NCBI GenBank assembly: GCA_017439585.1
Contig: JAFSIV010000017.1
Location: 1 to 64,000 of the forward strand
Source: Clostridia bacterium
GTDB lineage: Bacteria > Bacillota > Clostridia > Oscillospirales > Acutalibacteraceae
Reading direction: 5' to 3'
DNA: 64,000 nucleotides
In this document: positions 8,243 through 16,914 of the stretch, piece by piece
Position numbering within the stretch: the stretch's first letter is position 1
How the letters are laid out: each line of letters begins with the position of its first letter
Translations under genes and position numbers: made by a program
Notes under the pieces: model-generated
What the model saw: only the letters and a program-made list of their open reading frames with translations
Database searches by the model: none
What the model was told of the DNA's origin: nothing

Positions 8243-8746
8243 ATGAAAATAAATATTGTAATGGTTGAGCCTGAAATTCCGCAGAACACGGGAAATGTTG
8301 CACGAACCTGTGCCGCAACAGGTGCGAGGCTTCATTTGGTAGGTCCAATGGGATTTACTATCGACGATAAAAAGCTTAAAAGAGCAGGACTTGATTATTG
8401 GGATTTCCTTGATATTACATATTATAAAGATTTAAATGAGTTTTTTGAGAAAAACAAAGGCGAGTTCTTTTTTTTCACAACAAAGGCACAGCATACTCAT
8501 TCGAGTGTTAATTATCCCGATAACTGTTATCTGTTTTTCGGCAAAGAAACTAAGGGACTTCCGGAGGAATTATTGCTTCAAAATCCCGATAGATGCGTCA
8601 GAATTCCTATGCAGTATGATATAAGAAGTTTAAATCTCTCAAACTCGGTGGCAATAGCTGTTTACGAGACCTTGCGCCAATGGGATTACCCCGAGCTTCA
8701 GAATTTTGGACAGTTGCATAATTATCGTTGGTCTGATGCAAAATAA
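8243..8746 (+). CDS. trmL: tRNA (cytidine/uridine(34)-2'-O)-methyltransferase
   Basis: The 167-residue SPOUT-family enzyme starts MKINIVMVEPEIPQNTGNVART. It shows the trefoil-knot SAM-binding motifs LFFGKETKGLP, VRIPM and RSLNLSNSVAIAVYE. TrmL methylates the 2'-OH of the wobble nucleotide of tRNA-Leu isoacceptors in the family's characterised members. I chose the ATG at 8243 because TGGAGA sits 5 bases upstream; an in-frame ATG at 8231 is part of that ribosome site. The ribosome site lies inside stem P3 of the leader RNA, so translation is probably switched by RNA folding. Confidence 0.95.
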   Translation: MKINIVMVEPEIPQNTGNVARTCAATGARLHLVGPMGFTIDDKKLKRAGLDYWDFLDITYYKDLNEFFEKNKGEFFFFTTKAQHTHSSVNYPDNCYLFFGKETKGLPEELLLQNPDRCVRIPMQYDIRSLNLSNSVAIAVYETLRQWDYPELQNFGQLHNYRWSDAK

Positions 8747-8772
8747 TTCTACAAAGAAATATAAAATTTAGG

Positions 8773-8800
8773 TTGAAAAAACTGTAAAATGTGGTAAAAT
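8773..8800 (+). promoter_or_regulatory. likely promoter of the pgk-tpiA-gpmI cluster
   Basis: TTGAAA (8773-8778) and TAAAAT (8795-8800) are separated by 16 bases, about 45 bases before the pgk start. Confidence 0.6.
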
Positions 8801-8844
8801 ATATAGTGGTAATTTTTGAAAATGTTTTGAAAGGATGTATTCAA

Positions 8845-10056
8845 ATGAACGCTCTTAACAAAAAAACAGTTGACGACATTAATGTAAAAGGCCAAAAGGT
8901 GCTTGTTCGTTGTGATTTTAATGTTCCGCTTAAAAACGGCGTTATTACAGACGAAAACCGCATCAATGCTGCTTTACCAACAATCGAGAAATTAATTGCT
9001 GACGGTGGCAAGGTTATCCTTTGCTCTCACTTAGGTAAGCCGAAGGGCGAACCCAAGCCTGAGCTTTCTTTGGCTCCTGTTGCTAAGGCTTTATCTGAGA
9101 AATTAGGTAAAGAGGTTGTTTTTGCAGCTGATGATAATGTTGTTGGCGAGAATGCTAAAAAAGCAGTTGAAGCTATGAAAGACGGCGATGTTGTATTGCT
9201 TCAAAACACTCGTTATCGCGCAGAAGAAACCAAAAACGGCGAAGCTTTCTCTGCTGAACTCGGCTCTTTGGCTGATATATTCGTAAACGATGCTTTCGGT
9301 ACTGCTCACAGAGCTCACTGCTCAACCGTTGGCGTTGTATCTTATGTTAAAGAGGCTGTTGCCGGTTATCTTATCGGAAAAGAGCTTAAATATTTAGGAA
9401 ACGCTGTTGAAGAACCTGTTCGTCCTTTTGTTTGTATTTTGGGCGGCGCTAAGGTTGACAGTAAGCTTCCTGTTATCGAAAATCTTTTAACTAAGGCTGA
9501 TACCCTTATTATCGGCGGCGGTATGGCTTATACCTTCTTAGCTGCTAAGGGTTATACAGTTGGTAAATCTCTTATCGACGAAACAAAGATTGATTATTGC
9601 CGCGATATGATGGCAAAAGCAGAGGAAAAAGGCGTTAAGATTCTTCTTCCTATCGACTGTGCGGTAGTATCAAACTTCCCTGACCCGATTGATGCTCCTA
9701 TTGATATCGAAATCGTTGCAGCAGATGCTATTCCTGATGATAAGGAAAGCCTTGATATTGGTACTAAAACTGCAGAGCTTTATGCTAACGAAGTGAAGTC
9801 TGCTAAAACAGTTGTTTGGAACGGACCTATGGGTGTATTTGAGAACCCAACCCTCGCAGCAGGTACTTTGGCAGTAGCTAAAGCTTTGGCTGAGACTGAT
9901 GCTGTAACTGTTATCGGTGGTGGCGATTCTGCTGCAGCTGTTAACAACTTAGGCTATGGCGATAAGATGACTCATATTTCTACCGGTGGTGGCGCTTCTC
10001 TCGAATTCTTAGAGGGCAAAGAGCTTCCCGGTATCGCAGCGCTTAACGATAAATAA
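8845..10056 (+). CDS. pgk: phosphoglycerate kinase
   Basis: The 403-residue enzyme has the family motifs [47 protein letters not shown] and WNGPMGVFE. The C-terminal nucleotide site is [12 protein letters not shown]. It makes ATP and 3-phosphoglycerate from 1,3-bisphosphoglycerate in glycolysis. The start is set at the ATG at 8845, with GAAAGGATG about 7 bases upstream; an open frame reaching back to 8791 lacks a ribosome site. It is the first gene of a glycolytic run with tpiA and gpmI. gap is not adjacent. Confidence 0.98.
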   Translation: MNALNKKTVDDINVKGQKVLVRCDFNVPLKNGVITDENRINAALPTIEKLIADGGKVILCSHLGKPKGEPKPELSLAPVAKALSEKLGKEVVFAADDNVVGENAKKAVEAMKDGDVVLLQNTRYRAEETKNGEAFSAELGSLADIFVNDAFGTAHRAHCSTVGVVSYVKEAVAGYLIGKELKYLGNAVEEPVRPFVCILGGAKVDSKLPVIENLLTKADTLIIGGGMAYTFLAAKGYTVGKSLIDETKIDYCRDMMAKAEEKGVKILLPIDCAVVSNFPDPIDAPIDIEIVAADAIPDDKESLDIGTKTAELYANEVKSAKTVVWNGPMGVFENPTLAAGTLAVAKALAETDAVTVIGGGDSAAAVNNLGYGDKMTHISTGGGASLEFLEGKELPGIAALNDK

Positions 10057-10073
10057 TTTAAAATAAAATTCCA

Positions 10074-10099
10074 TTAGGGGTGAGGCAAACTTCACCCCT
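10074..10099. repeat. intergenic palindrome between pgk and tpiA
   Basis: TAGGGGTGA and TCACCCCTA form a perfect 9-bp stem with an 8-base loop. There is no T-tract after it, so it is not a standard terminator. It may stabilise or process the mRNA between the two genes. Confidence 0.6.
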
Positions 10100-10125
10100 A
10101 TATTTGTGAAAAAGGAGAAATAAAA

Positions 10126-10893
10126 ATGAATAAAGCTAAAAGAACTGCTGTTATAGCAGGTAACTGGAAAATGAACAACACACCCGCTCAAACCACCGCT
10201 TTAATCAACGAAATGAAGCCGTTAGTAAAAGACGCTGATTGCAAGGTAGTGCTTTGCGTACCTTTTGTTGATATCGCTGCCGCAGTAGAAGCTGCAAAGG
10301 GCTCTAATATTGAAATCGGCGCAGAAAATGTTCACTTTAAGGCAAGCGGCGCTTATACAGGAGAAATCTCTGCTGAGATGCTTGTTGAATCGGGCGTTAA
10401 GTATGTTGTTGTAGGTCATAGCGAGAGAAGACAGTATTTTGGCGAGACCGACCAAACCGTTAATCTTCGCACATTAGCTGCTGTAAACGCAGGTCTTACT
10501 GCTATTGTTTGCGTTGGCGAAACCTTAGAGCAAAGAGAGTTAGGTTATACCGAGACTTTACTTAAATATCAGACCAAAATGGCTCTTACCAATATTTCCG
10601 CAGACCAGTTAAAGAATATAATCGTGGCTTATGAGCCTGTTTGGGCTATCGGCACAGGTGTTACTGCTACTGCTGAACAGGCAGACGAGGGTAACGGTTT
10701 TGTTCGCGAGGCTATTGCTGAGGTTTACGGCGCTGATGTTGCTGAAACCGTTACAGTTCAGTACGGTGGTTCAATGAACGCTAAGAATGCTGACGAATTG
10801 GTTGCTAAAACTAATGTTGACGGCGGTCTTATCGGCGGTGCTTCCTTAAAGGCAGAGGATTTCTCTGTTATTGTAAAGGCTGCAAGCAAATAA
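10126..10893 (+). CDS. tpiA: triosephosphate isomerase
   Basis: This 255-residue TIM-barrel enzyme interconverts dihydroxyacetone phosphate and glyceraldehyde 3-phosphate. Its motifs are AGNWKMN (substrate Lys), VVGHSERR (catalytic His), the catalytic Glu in VAYEPVWAIGTG, and the phosphate loops YGGSMNAKN and GGLIGGASL. Length and all catalytic residues are normal. It has a strong AAGGAG ribosome site and lies between pgk and gpmI, separated from each by a short palindrome. Confidence 0.98.
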   Translation: MNKAKRTAVIAGNWKMNNTPAQTTALINEMKPLVKDADCKVVLCVPFVDIAAAVEAAKGSNIEIGAENVHFKASGAYTGEISAEMLVESGVKYVVVGHSERRQYFGETDQTVNLRTLAAVNAGLTAIVCVGETLEQRELGYTETLLKYQTKMALTNISADQLKNIIVAYEPVWAIGTGVTATAEQADEGNGFVREAIAEVYGADVAETVTVQYGGSMNAKNADELVAKTNVDGGLIGGASLKAEDFSVIVKAASK

Positions 10894-10908
10894 TTAAAAA
10901 TATATTTG

Positions 10909-10935
10909 TAGGGGAGGGTCTCTGCACCCTCCCGA
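10909..10935. repeat. TTGTAGGGG-type palindrome between tpiA and gpmI
   Basis: TTGTAGGGGAGGGT...ACCCTCCCG forms a GGGAGGGT/ACCCTCCC hairpin. The layout (TTGTAGGGG, stem, CCCG) is the same as the palindrome at 24691-24709 read on the other strand, so both look like members of a small interspersed repeat family. Confidence 0.6.
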
Positions 10936-10959
10936 AATTTTTGTTTTTAGGAGAAAGAT

Positions 10960-12492
10960 ATGAAAAAACCGATAGTTTTAACTATTATGGATGGTTTCGG
11001 CTTTAATGATGATAAGGCGGTTAACGCTATTGATAAAGCTAAAACTCCAAGACTCGATAAAATTTTCAAGGAATGCCCAACAACTCAGATTGGCGCTTCG
11101 GGTATGGATGTAGGACTTCCTGACGGTCAAATGGGTAACAGCGAGGTAGGTCATACCAATATCGGCGCAGGCAGGGTTGTTTATCAGGAGCTTACTAGAA
11201 TTACAAAAGCTATTTCAGACGGTGATTTTTTCACTAATACTGCATTTTTAAATGCTGTGGAAAACTGCAAAAAGAATGATAGCGCATTGCACTTATTAGG
11301 TCTTTTATCTGACGGCGGTGTTCATAGCCATATCGAGCATCTTTATGCTTTGGTTGAGCTTGCTAAACGCAACGGACTTAAAAAGGTTTATATTCACGCT
11401 TTGCTTGACGGACGCGATGTTCCACCTACCTCTGCCGCAGATTTTATTGATGCTTTAAATGCTAAGCTTGATGAGATTGGTTGCGGTAAGTTGGCAACTG
11501 TTATGGGTAGATTTTACGGTATGGACAGAGATAACCGTTGGGAACGCGTTGGCAAGGCTTATGCCGCTTTGGTTTATGGCGAGGGCGTTAAGTCTGACGA
11601 TGCTGCAAAAGCGGTTAGAACTTCTTATACTTTAAAGGATGAGGAAGGCAAGTTTATTACCGATGAGTTTGTGCTTCCGACTGTAATTGAGGGAACAGAA
11701 CGTATTAAAACAGGCGATAGTGTTATATTCTTTAACTTCCGTCCTGACCGTGCAAGAGAAATCACCCGTACCTTTGTGGATGATGAGTTTAACGGTTTTG
11801 AGCGTTTAAATGGCAGACAGAATGTTTACTATGTTTGTATGACTCAGTATGATGCTTCTATGCCTAATGTTGAGGTTGCATTTAAGCCTCAAACATTAGA
11901 GAATACCTTGGGTGAATATTTATCAAAGAATAATATGACTCAGCTTAGAATTGCCGAGACCGAGAAATACGCCCATGTAACCTTCTTCTTTAATGGCGGT
12001 CGTGAGGTTATGTTTGACGGTGAGGATAGAATTTTAGTAAATTCTCCTAAGGTTGCAACCTATGATTTGCAGCCCGAAATGAGCGCAAATGAGGTTTGCG
12101 ATAAGGTTTGCGAGGCTATTGAAAAGGGCATTTATGATGTTGTAATCTTAAACTTCGCTAACTGCGATATGGTTGGACATACCGGCTTCTTTGATGCGGC
12201 TGTTAAAGCGGTTGAAACGGTTGATACCTGTGTTGGTCGCGTTGAGGATAGCGTTCTTAAAATGGGCGGCATTATGCTTTTAACTGCCGACCATGGAAAC
12301 GCAGACCGTATGATTGACACTGACGGCTCACCCTTTACCGCGCATACAACTAATCCCGTTCCTTTCTCCGTAATCGGTAAGGATTGCAGTTTGCGAGAGG
12401 GCGGAAAGCTTTGCGATATTTCTCCAACAATTATTAAACTTTTGGGACTTGCTCAACCTGAGGAAATGACCGGAAAATCTATTATAGAATAA
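10960..12492 (+). CDS. gpmI: 2,3-bisphosphoglycerate-independent phosphoglycerate mutase
   Basis: The 510-residue enzyme belongs to the alkaline-phosphatase superfamily. The first metal site and the nucleophile Ser are in TIMDGFG and MGNSEVGH. Further motifs are SDGGVHSH, ALLDGRDVPP, FNFRPDRARE, FNGGRE, CDMVGHTG and TADHGNAD. It converts 3- to 2-phosphoglycerate and normally needs Mn2+. It ends the pgk-tpiA-gpmI run and is followed by a terminator shared with nadE. It has an AGGAGAAAG ribosome site. Confidence 0.98.
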   Translation: MKKPIVLTIMDGFGFNDDKAVNAIDKAKTPRLDKIFKECPTTQIGASGMDVGLPDGQMGNSEVGHTNIGAGRVVYQELTRITKAISDGDFFTNTAFLNAVENCKKNDSALHLLGLLSDGGVHSHIEHLYALVELAKRNGLKKVYIHALLDGRDVPPTSAADFIDALNAKLDEIGCGKLATVMGRFYGMDRDNRWERVGKAYAALVYGEGVKSDDAAKAVRTSYTLKDEEGKFITDEFVLPTVIEGTERIKTGDSVIFFNFRPDRAREITRTFVDDEFNGFERLNGRQNVYYVCMTQYDASMPNVEVAFKPQTLENTLGEYLSKNNMTQLRIAETEKYAHVTFFFNGGREVMFDGEDRILVNSPKVATYDLQPEMSANEVCDKVCEAIEKGIYDVVILNFANCDMVGHTGFFDAAVKAVETVDTCVGRVEDSVLKMGGIMLLTADHGNADRMIDTDGSPFTAHTTNPVPFSVIGKDCSLREGGKLCDISPTIIKLLGLAQPEEMTGKSIIE

Positions 12493-12496
12493 AAAC

Positions 12497-12527
12497 AAAG
12501 ACCTGATAGCCAAGCTATCAGGTCTTT
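12497..12527. terminator. bidirectional terminator between gpmI and nadE
   Basis: AAAGACCTGATAGC / GCTATCAGGTCTTT is a 14-bp stem with a CAA loop, with T-runs on both strands. It serves the convergent genes gpmI (plus) and nadE (minus). Confidence 0.92.
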
Positions 12528-12529
12528 TT

Positions 12530-13270
12530 CTATATTTCAGGGTCAAAAGAGGGGATAACCTCTAATTTAAATCGGCTGTTTTTATACATACGGTCGATTT
12601 TTTCTTTTTTCTCTTTATCCTCGCATACGCCTGTTCTTATATATTTATCGAGCATAGCATAGGTGAAGCCAAGATTTTCCTCGTCGGTCTTTCCGCAAAG
12701 ACCGTCTATCGGAACCTTGTCAACTAAATTATCGGGTAAGCCTAAAACAGTTCCGATTTCCTTAACCTCGGCAACCGTAAGCTTTGAAATGGGGGAGAAA
12801 TCTCCTGCGCTATCGCCGTATCGTGTTGAATAGCCAACATAGTCCTCAGATAGATTACAGGTGTTTGCAACCCTTCCGTTAACACTCTGGCTTACGGCAT
12901 ATAAAGTAGACATTCTTATTCTTGGCGGCAAATTCACCTTGGTTTGATTAGAAATTTCTAAATCTTCGGGCATTGCCGACATAAGACCGTCTATCGCCGA
13001 TTTGATATTAACGGTATAATGCTTAATACCTAAAAATTCAACAAGCTGTTTAGAGCAGTCAATATCGTGTTGCTCGCCACAGGGCATAAGAACACCGATA
13101 ACCCTATCTTTTCCAAGCGCCTCTACGCAAAGCGCGGCAACAACTGAGCTATCCTTACCGCCCGAAATACCAATAACGGCATTACAGTCCTTTCCGTTGT
13201 TTTCAAAAAAATCTCTTATCCATTTAACACAATCGTTTTTAACCTTTAACGCATCAAACATTTTGAACAC
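12530..13270 (-). CDS. nadE: NH3-dependent NAD+ synthetase
   Basis: The 246-residue protein has the ATP-pyrophosphatase loop GISGGKDSSVVAAL, then RMSTLYAVSQ, ANTCNLSEDYVGYSTRYGD, FSPISKLTV and PIDGLCGKTDEENLGF. It makes NAD+ from deamido-NAD+. There is no glutaminase domain, so it should use free ammonia. The start is either GTG 13270 or ATG 13261; both share one GAAAGG ribosome site and neither is clearly better. It follows the pfkB gene by 39 bases on the same strand. Confidence 0.95.
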   Translation of the reverse strand: MFKMFDALKVKNDCVKWIRDFFENNGKDCNAVIGISGGKDSSVVAALCVEALGKDRVIGVLMPCGEQHDIDCSKQLVEFLGIKHYTVNIKSAIDGLMSAMPEDLEISNQTKVNLPPRIRMSTLYAVSQSVNGRVANTCNLSEDYVGYSTRYGDSAGDFSPISKLTVAEVKEIGTVLGLPDNLVDKVPIDGLCGKTDEENLGFTYAMLDKYIRTGVCEDKEKKEKIDRMYKNSRFKLEVIPSFDPEI

Positions 13271-13309
13271 ATACCTTTCAGGCTTATTTTAACACAAAAC
13301 ATCAAAAAA

Positions 13310-14203
13310 TTAAAGTAAATTTATAATTTCCTCTTTTGTTGCCAGTCCCTCGCAGCAAGCGGTGGCGCCTCCTGCGGCAGTGCCAAGTTTTAAAGCATAA
13401 GAATAATCACCTTTTTTAATATACCCTGCTATAAAGCCTGCAACCATTGAATCTCCTGCACCTACTGAATTTTTGAAAGCAGTTCCTACCGCATATGCTT
13501 GGTGTTCATTTTTGTTTTCATCCAGTAAAACTGCACCCTCGCCACCCATTGAAACGAGCACATTCCTAGCACCTAAATCAGATAGCTTACGAGCATATTT
13601 TAAAGCATCGGCTTTATCTGTAATCGTAACCGAGAAAATATCTTCAAGCTCGTTAATATTTGGTTTTATTAAAAAAGGTTTATATTTCAGAGTGTTTAAC
13701 AGCAATTCTTTCTCGGCATCAATAACGAAATAGATATTTTTATTTTTTAATTGCTCTAATATTTTTTCATATATATTTTGAGGCAAACTGCTTGGAATAC
13801 TTCCGGCTAAAATGAGAAAGTCGCCCTCGTTTAGAGTATTTAATTTATTAAATAATTTTTCTATATCGCGTTCTGAAATTTCGGGGCCGTTTGCATTTAT
13901 ATCGGTTTCAACACCCGAACGAATTTTAACATTAATTCGGCTTTGTCCTTTTTCAAGTTCTATAAAATCAGGTTTAATTTTATCGCAAGCAATACCATTT
14001 TTTATGGCCTCTCCCGTAAACCCTGCAATAAAGCCGAGAGCGGTTGAGCTTATGCCTAATTCTTTTAAAATTAATGATACATTTATTCCTTTTCCGCCAA
14101 TATGAAAAAGCTCGGAATAAGACCTTGATATTTCGCCTATATTAAATTTATCTGCAAAAAGAGTATAATCTATTGCCGGATTAAAGGTTAAGGTATAAAT
14201 CAT
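13310..14203 (-). CDS. fruK: 1-phosphofructokinase family sugar kinase (PfkB fold)
   Basis: The 297-residue PfkB-family kinase starts MIYTLTFNPAIDYTL. It carries the sugar site FHIGGKGINVS, the segment LILAGSIPSSLP, and the ATP/anion-hole motif NSVGAGDSMVAGF with the catalytic Asp. These fit FruK or LacC (fructose 1-phosphate or tagatose 6-phosphate); FruK is the likelier reading. No fructose PTS gene is adjacent, which is unusual for fruK; the neighbour is nadE. A terminator-like hairpin lies just before its ribosome site. Confidence 0.85.
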   Translation of the reverse strand: MIYTLTFNPAIDYTLFADKFNIGEISRSYSELFHIGGKGINVSLILKELGISSTALGFIAGFTGEAIKNGIACDKIKPDFIELEKGQSRINVKIRSGVETDINANGPEISERDIEKLFNKLNTLNEGDFLILAGSIPSSLPQNIYEKILEQLKNKNIYFVIDAEKELLLNTLKYKPFLIKPNINELEDIFSVTITDKADALKYARKLSDLGARNVLVSMGGEGAVLLDENKNEHQAYAVGTAFKNSVGAGDSMVAGFIAGYIKKGDYSYALKLGTAAGGATACCEGLATKEEIINLL

Positions 14204-14236
14204 AAGCGTATCCTTTCGTTAAAAATTAATAAGCAA

Positions 14237-14266
14237 AAATCCCGCTCACTTGCGTGAACGGGATTT
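14237..14266 (-). terminator. terminator or attenuator hairpin just before the pfkB-family gene
   Basis: AAATCCCG (14237-14244) pairs with CGGGATTT (14259-14266), and TCAC pairs with GTGA inside. On the minus strand a T-rich run follows, and the kinase start is only 33 bases on. It lies downstream of another terminator, so it is either a back-up terminator for the tRNA transcript or an attenuator of the kinase gene. Confidence 0.6.
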
Positions 14267-14315
14267 GGGGTGCAAGTGTTCATAACCAACCTGAAACGCG
14301 AGGTTAAAACTATAA

Positions 14316-14358
14316 AAAAAGAAGAGCCTCAACTACGCGAATTGCGTGTCGAGGCTCT
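14316..14358 (-). terminator. rho-independent terminator of the tRNA-Leu transcript
   Basis: AGAGCCTC (14323-14330) pairs with GAGGCTCT (14351-14358), enclosing a smaller ACGCGAATTGCGT hairpin. On the minus strand it is followed by TTCTTTTTTTATAG. It lies 5 bases beyond the tRNA CCA end. Confidence 0.88.
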
Positions 14359-14362
14359 CGAC

Positions 14363-14445
14363 TGGTGCGGGTGACAGGACTTGAACCTGCACGCGTAAGC
14401 GCTAGCTCCTAAGGCTAGTGCGTCTGCCAATTCCGCCACACCCGC
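14363..14445 (-). tRNA. tRNA-Leu (anticodon UAG)
   Basis: The minus strand folds as a tRNA. The acceptor GCGGGTG pairs with CACCCGC. The D-arm is GCGGAATTGGCAGAC. The anticodon stem CTAGC/GCTAG holds the loop CTTAGGA, which places UAG at the anticodon. There is a long variable arm typical of leucine tRNAs, the T-arm is CAGGTTCAAGTCCTG, and CCA is encoded. The 5' 19 bases and 79 bases upstream are duplicated about 205 bases away. Confidence 0.95.
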
Positions 14446-14524
14446 AAATCAATATTAAATTTTTTATATAAAGCTAAAAAGCTAAATACCATTTCTAAAT
14501 GGCAGCCGCACTCTGCGTGACCGC
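14427..14524. repeat. 98-bp direct repeat, copy 1 (includes the 5' end of tRNA-Leu)
   Basis: This stretch is identical, base for base, to 14632-14729. It covers tRNA bases 1-19 and the 79 bases upstream, which probably include the tRNA promoter. Confidence 0.95.
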
Positions 14525-14631
14525 TTGCGGTACCCAAAATTTATATAAGCTTGGAGTACTTATAAATTTTGACCGCTGCGCCATTTATTCCTCGCTTTAT
14601 CTGCCGCAGGCAGCGCTCGGAATAAAAGCTA
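14525..14631. other. 107-bp spacer between the direct repeats, rich in hairpins
   Basis: GCGGT...ACCGC encloses AAATTTATA/TATAAATTT around 14527-14574. A second nested pair, ATTCC...GGAAT with CTGCC/GGCAG inside, lies around 14588-14622. No coding frame is seen. It may be the scar of a recombined or inserted element. Confidence 0.55.
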
Positions 14632-14729
14632 CCAATTCCGCCACACCCGCAAATCAATATTAAATTTTTTATATAAAGCTAAAAAGCTAAATACCATTTC
14701 TAAATGGCAGCCGCACTCTGCGTGACCGC
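14632..14729. repeat. 98-bp direct repeat, copy 2 (truncated tRNA-Leu 5' remnant)
   Basis: This exact second copy of 14427-14524 holds only the first 19 bases of a tRNA-Leu gene on the minus strand (14632-14650). The rest of the tRNA is missing, so it is a non-functional remnant that still carries the upstream region. Confidence 0.95.
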
Positions 14730-14795
14730 AAATGCTATTTTACTTCAAGTTTATAAAAATGTCAAGCATTTTTAGCAAGTTTTATTCTTAAATTG

Positions 14796-14829
14796 CAAAA
14801 AAACAGCGTTGCGGATTTTTCCGCAACGC
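14796..14829 (-). terminator. rho-independent terminator after ispH/rpsA
   Basis: GCGTTGCGG (14806-14814) pairs with CCGCAACGC (14821-14829). On the minus strand TGTTTTTTTGC follows. It lies 15 bases beyond the stop codon at 14845. Confidence 0.92.
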
Positions 14830-14844
14830 ATAAGTTTTTATTGA

Positions 14845-16914
14845 TTATTCTTCGGTTGTTTCTGCTTCGGCAGTTACCTCTTCGGTTGCAACTACTTCTG
14901 TAGCAGCTTCTTCAACAACCTCAGGAGCAACTTCCTCAGGAGTTTCCTCAACTATTTCTTCGGGGAGGAGAGCTCTGATAGAAAGGCTTACACGCTTTTT
15001 CTCAAAGTCAACAGCGGTAATCTTAGCTTCAACCTCTTGACCTATTGAAAGCTCGTCTTGGGGTTTAGCAATATGCTTATTAGCAATTTGAGAAATATGG
15101 ATAAGACCATCAATACCTGGGATAATGCGAGCGAAAGCACCGTAGGTAGTCATACTAACAATAGTAACCTTAACGGTATCGTCAACATTATATGTATTCT
15201 CAAAGATTACCCACGGATTTTCCTCAGGCTTTTTGTAGCCTAATGAAATCTTGCGTTTTTCGGTATCAATATCCTTAACATAAACTTCAACAGTATCGCC
15301 AACTAAAACAACCTCGGACGGATTCTTAATTCTGGTCCAAGAAAGCTCAGAAATATGAACCATACCGTCAACACCGCCAATGTCAACAAATGCGCCATAG
15401 CTGGTGAGAGATTTAACAGTACCTGTGAAACGGTCGCCAACAGCGATATCTGCCCAAATCTTGTCCTCGGCAGCCTTTCTTTGCTCACGAAGAACACTTC
15501 TGATAGAGCCGATTGCACGGCGGCCTCTTCCGATTTCAATGATACGGAAAGAAACCTCTTTGTCTTTAAGGTCTTCTAAGGACTCGTTTCTTGAAGCGGT
15601 TGCCTGAGAAGCAGGGATGAATACTCTAACATTATTAGAGTAAACCACAACGCCGCCCTTGATAACATCTTTAACGAAACCGGTAATGATTTCGCCCGAT
15701 TCTTTTGCGGCAACTATATTGTCCCAACCGGCAATAGCATCATAACGACGCTTTGAAAGCATTGCGGTTCCTTCCTGATCACTAATTTTCATTATGATAA
15801 GATTTAACTTATCGTCTACCTTTACTTCGTCCATAAGCTTTGCATTAGGATCAGAAGAATATTCGGCAGCAGATACATAACCTGTAACTCCTCTGCCGAT
15901 GTCCACTGTAATTTCAGTGGGATTAACAGCAATAACTGTGCCTTCAACTTTTTGGTCGCCTGTTAAGCTGCTGAGAGATGCTTCGAATGCTTCTTCATCT
16001 GTCATTTCTTCGAAGCTCTTTTGAACAGATTCTTTAACCTCCATCTGTTCTTCAACCGGTTGTAAATTTTCCGACATGGTTTTAATAACCTCCTTTATAA
16101 TACCCGCAGGTGTAGAAGCACCTGCCACAACCCCAACTGTTTCAACACCCTTAAACATTTCCTGCGAAATATCATTTGCGGTTTCAATGTGATAAGTGTT
16201 TTTGCAGTTACCTCGGCATACGTCGAATAGCTTTGCGGTGTTTGAGCTTTTTTTACCGCCTATAACGATAATAGCATCATTACACTTTGATAACTCTTCG
16301 GCTTCTGCTTGGCGAGAAGAGGTCGCGTTACATATTGTATCAAAAATTTCGGCATTTGTACATACTTTTTTTAAATTTTTTTGCATTTTTGCCCAAATTT
16401 CCGCATTAAATGTTGTTTGAGATACTAAAATAAGGGGTTTTTGGTTAAAATTGCTGTTATTTTCGAGCAATTTATCGAGTTCGCTGAGGTTTCCAACCGT
16501 GTAATACTCACCGTAACAATGTCCGGTTATACCCTTAACCTCTTGGTGATTGCAGTCTCCTGCAATAATGGTTATATATCCCTCTTTGCTTTTTTCGCTT
16601 ACTATTTTATGTATTTTAGAAACGAAAGGACAGGTAGCATCGGCAACCTTGAGTCCTAAGCTTTCTGCGGTGTCAATAACCGTTTGAGCTACACCGTGCG
16701 AGCGGATAACTAAGGTTTCACCCGGTTTTACTTCCTCGGGATTATGAACGGTTCTAACACCTTTTTGAGCAAGTTCTTCAACCAGCTGAGGATTATGAAT
16801 TATAGGTCCTAAGGTGCAAACCTTTTCTCCCTTTTCAAGAAGCTCATATACCATATTAACTGCTCGGTCAACACCGAAACAAAATCCTGCTGTTTTAGCC
16901 TTTGTTATTTTCAT
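14845..16914 (-). CDS. ispH: fusion of IspH (HMB-PP reductase) and ribosomal protein S1-like protein with four S1 domains
   Basis: This 689-residue protein joins two functions. Residues 1 to about 285 are IspH, the last enzyme of the non-mevalonate isoprenoid pathway. The Fe-S ligands are Cys12, Cys95 and Cys195, and substrate residues are His40, His73, His123 and Glu125. After a linker, four S1 RNA-binding domains follow (about 320-390, 405-470, 490-560, 575-645), with KSLTSYGAFVDIGGVDGMVHISELSW typical. The tail is Glu-rich. The ATG at 16914 is chosen because AAGGAA lies 9 bases upstream; it overlaps the end of cmk by 20 bases. This fusion is known from Clostridia. Confidence 0.95.
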   Translation of the reverse strand: MKITKAKTAGFCFGVDRAVNMVYELLEKGEKVCTLGPIIHNPQLVEELAQKGVRTVHNPEEVKPGETLVIRSHGVAQTVIDTAESLGLKVADATCPFVSKIHKIVSEKSKEGYITIIAGDCNHQEVKGITGHCYGEYYTVGNLSELDKLLENNSNFNQKPLILVSQTTFNAEIWAKMQKNLKKVCTNAEIFDTICNATSSRQAEAEELSKCNDAIIVIGGKKSSNTAKLFDVCRGNCKNTYHIETANDISQEMFKGVETVGVVAGASTPAGIIKEVIKTMSENLQPVEEQMEVKESVQKSFEEMTDEEAFEASLSSLTGDQKVEGTVIAVNPTEITVDIGRGVTGYVSAAEYSSDPNAKLMDEVKVDDKLNLIIMKISDQEGTAMLSKRRYDAIAGWDNIVAAKESGEIITGFVKDVIKGGVVVYSNNVRVFIPASQATASRNESLEDLKDKEVSFRIIEIGRGRRAIGSIRSVLREQRKAAEDKIWADIAVGDRFTGTVKSLTSYGAFVDIGGVDGMVHISELSWTRIKNPSEVVLVGDTVEVYVKDIDTEKRKISLGYKKPEENPWVIFENTYNVDDTVKVTIVSMTTYGAFARIIPGIDGLIHISQIANKHIAKPQDELSIGQEVEAKITAVDFEKKRVSLSIRALLPEEIVEETPEEVAPEVVEEAATEVVATEEVTAEAETTEE

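Noticed and set aside
8105..8335. A 76-codon minus-strand frame over the trmL leader
   Set aside because: It is antisense to the structured leader and the start of trmL, without a ribosome site or recognisable protein.
14632..14650. A second tRNA-Leu gene
   Set aside because: Only the first 19 bases are present; the anticodon, T-arm and 3' end are absent.
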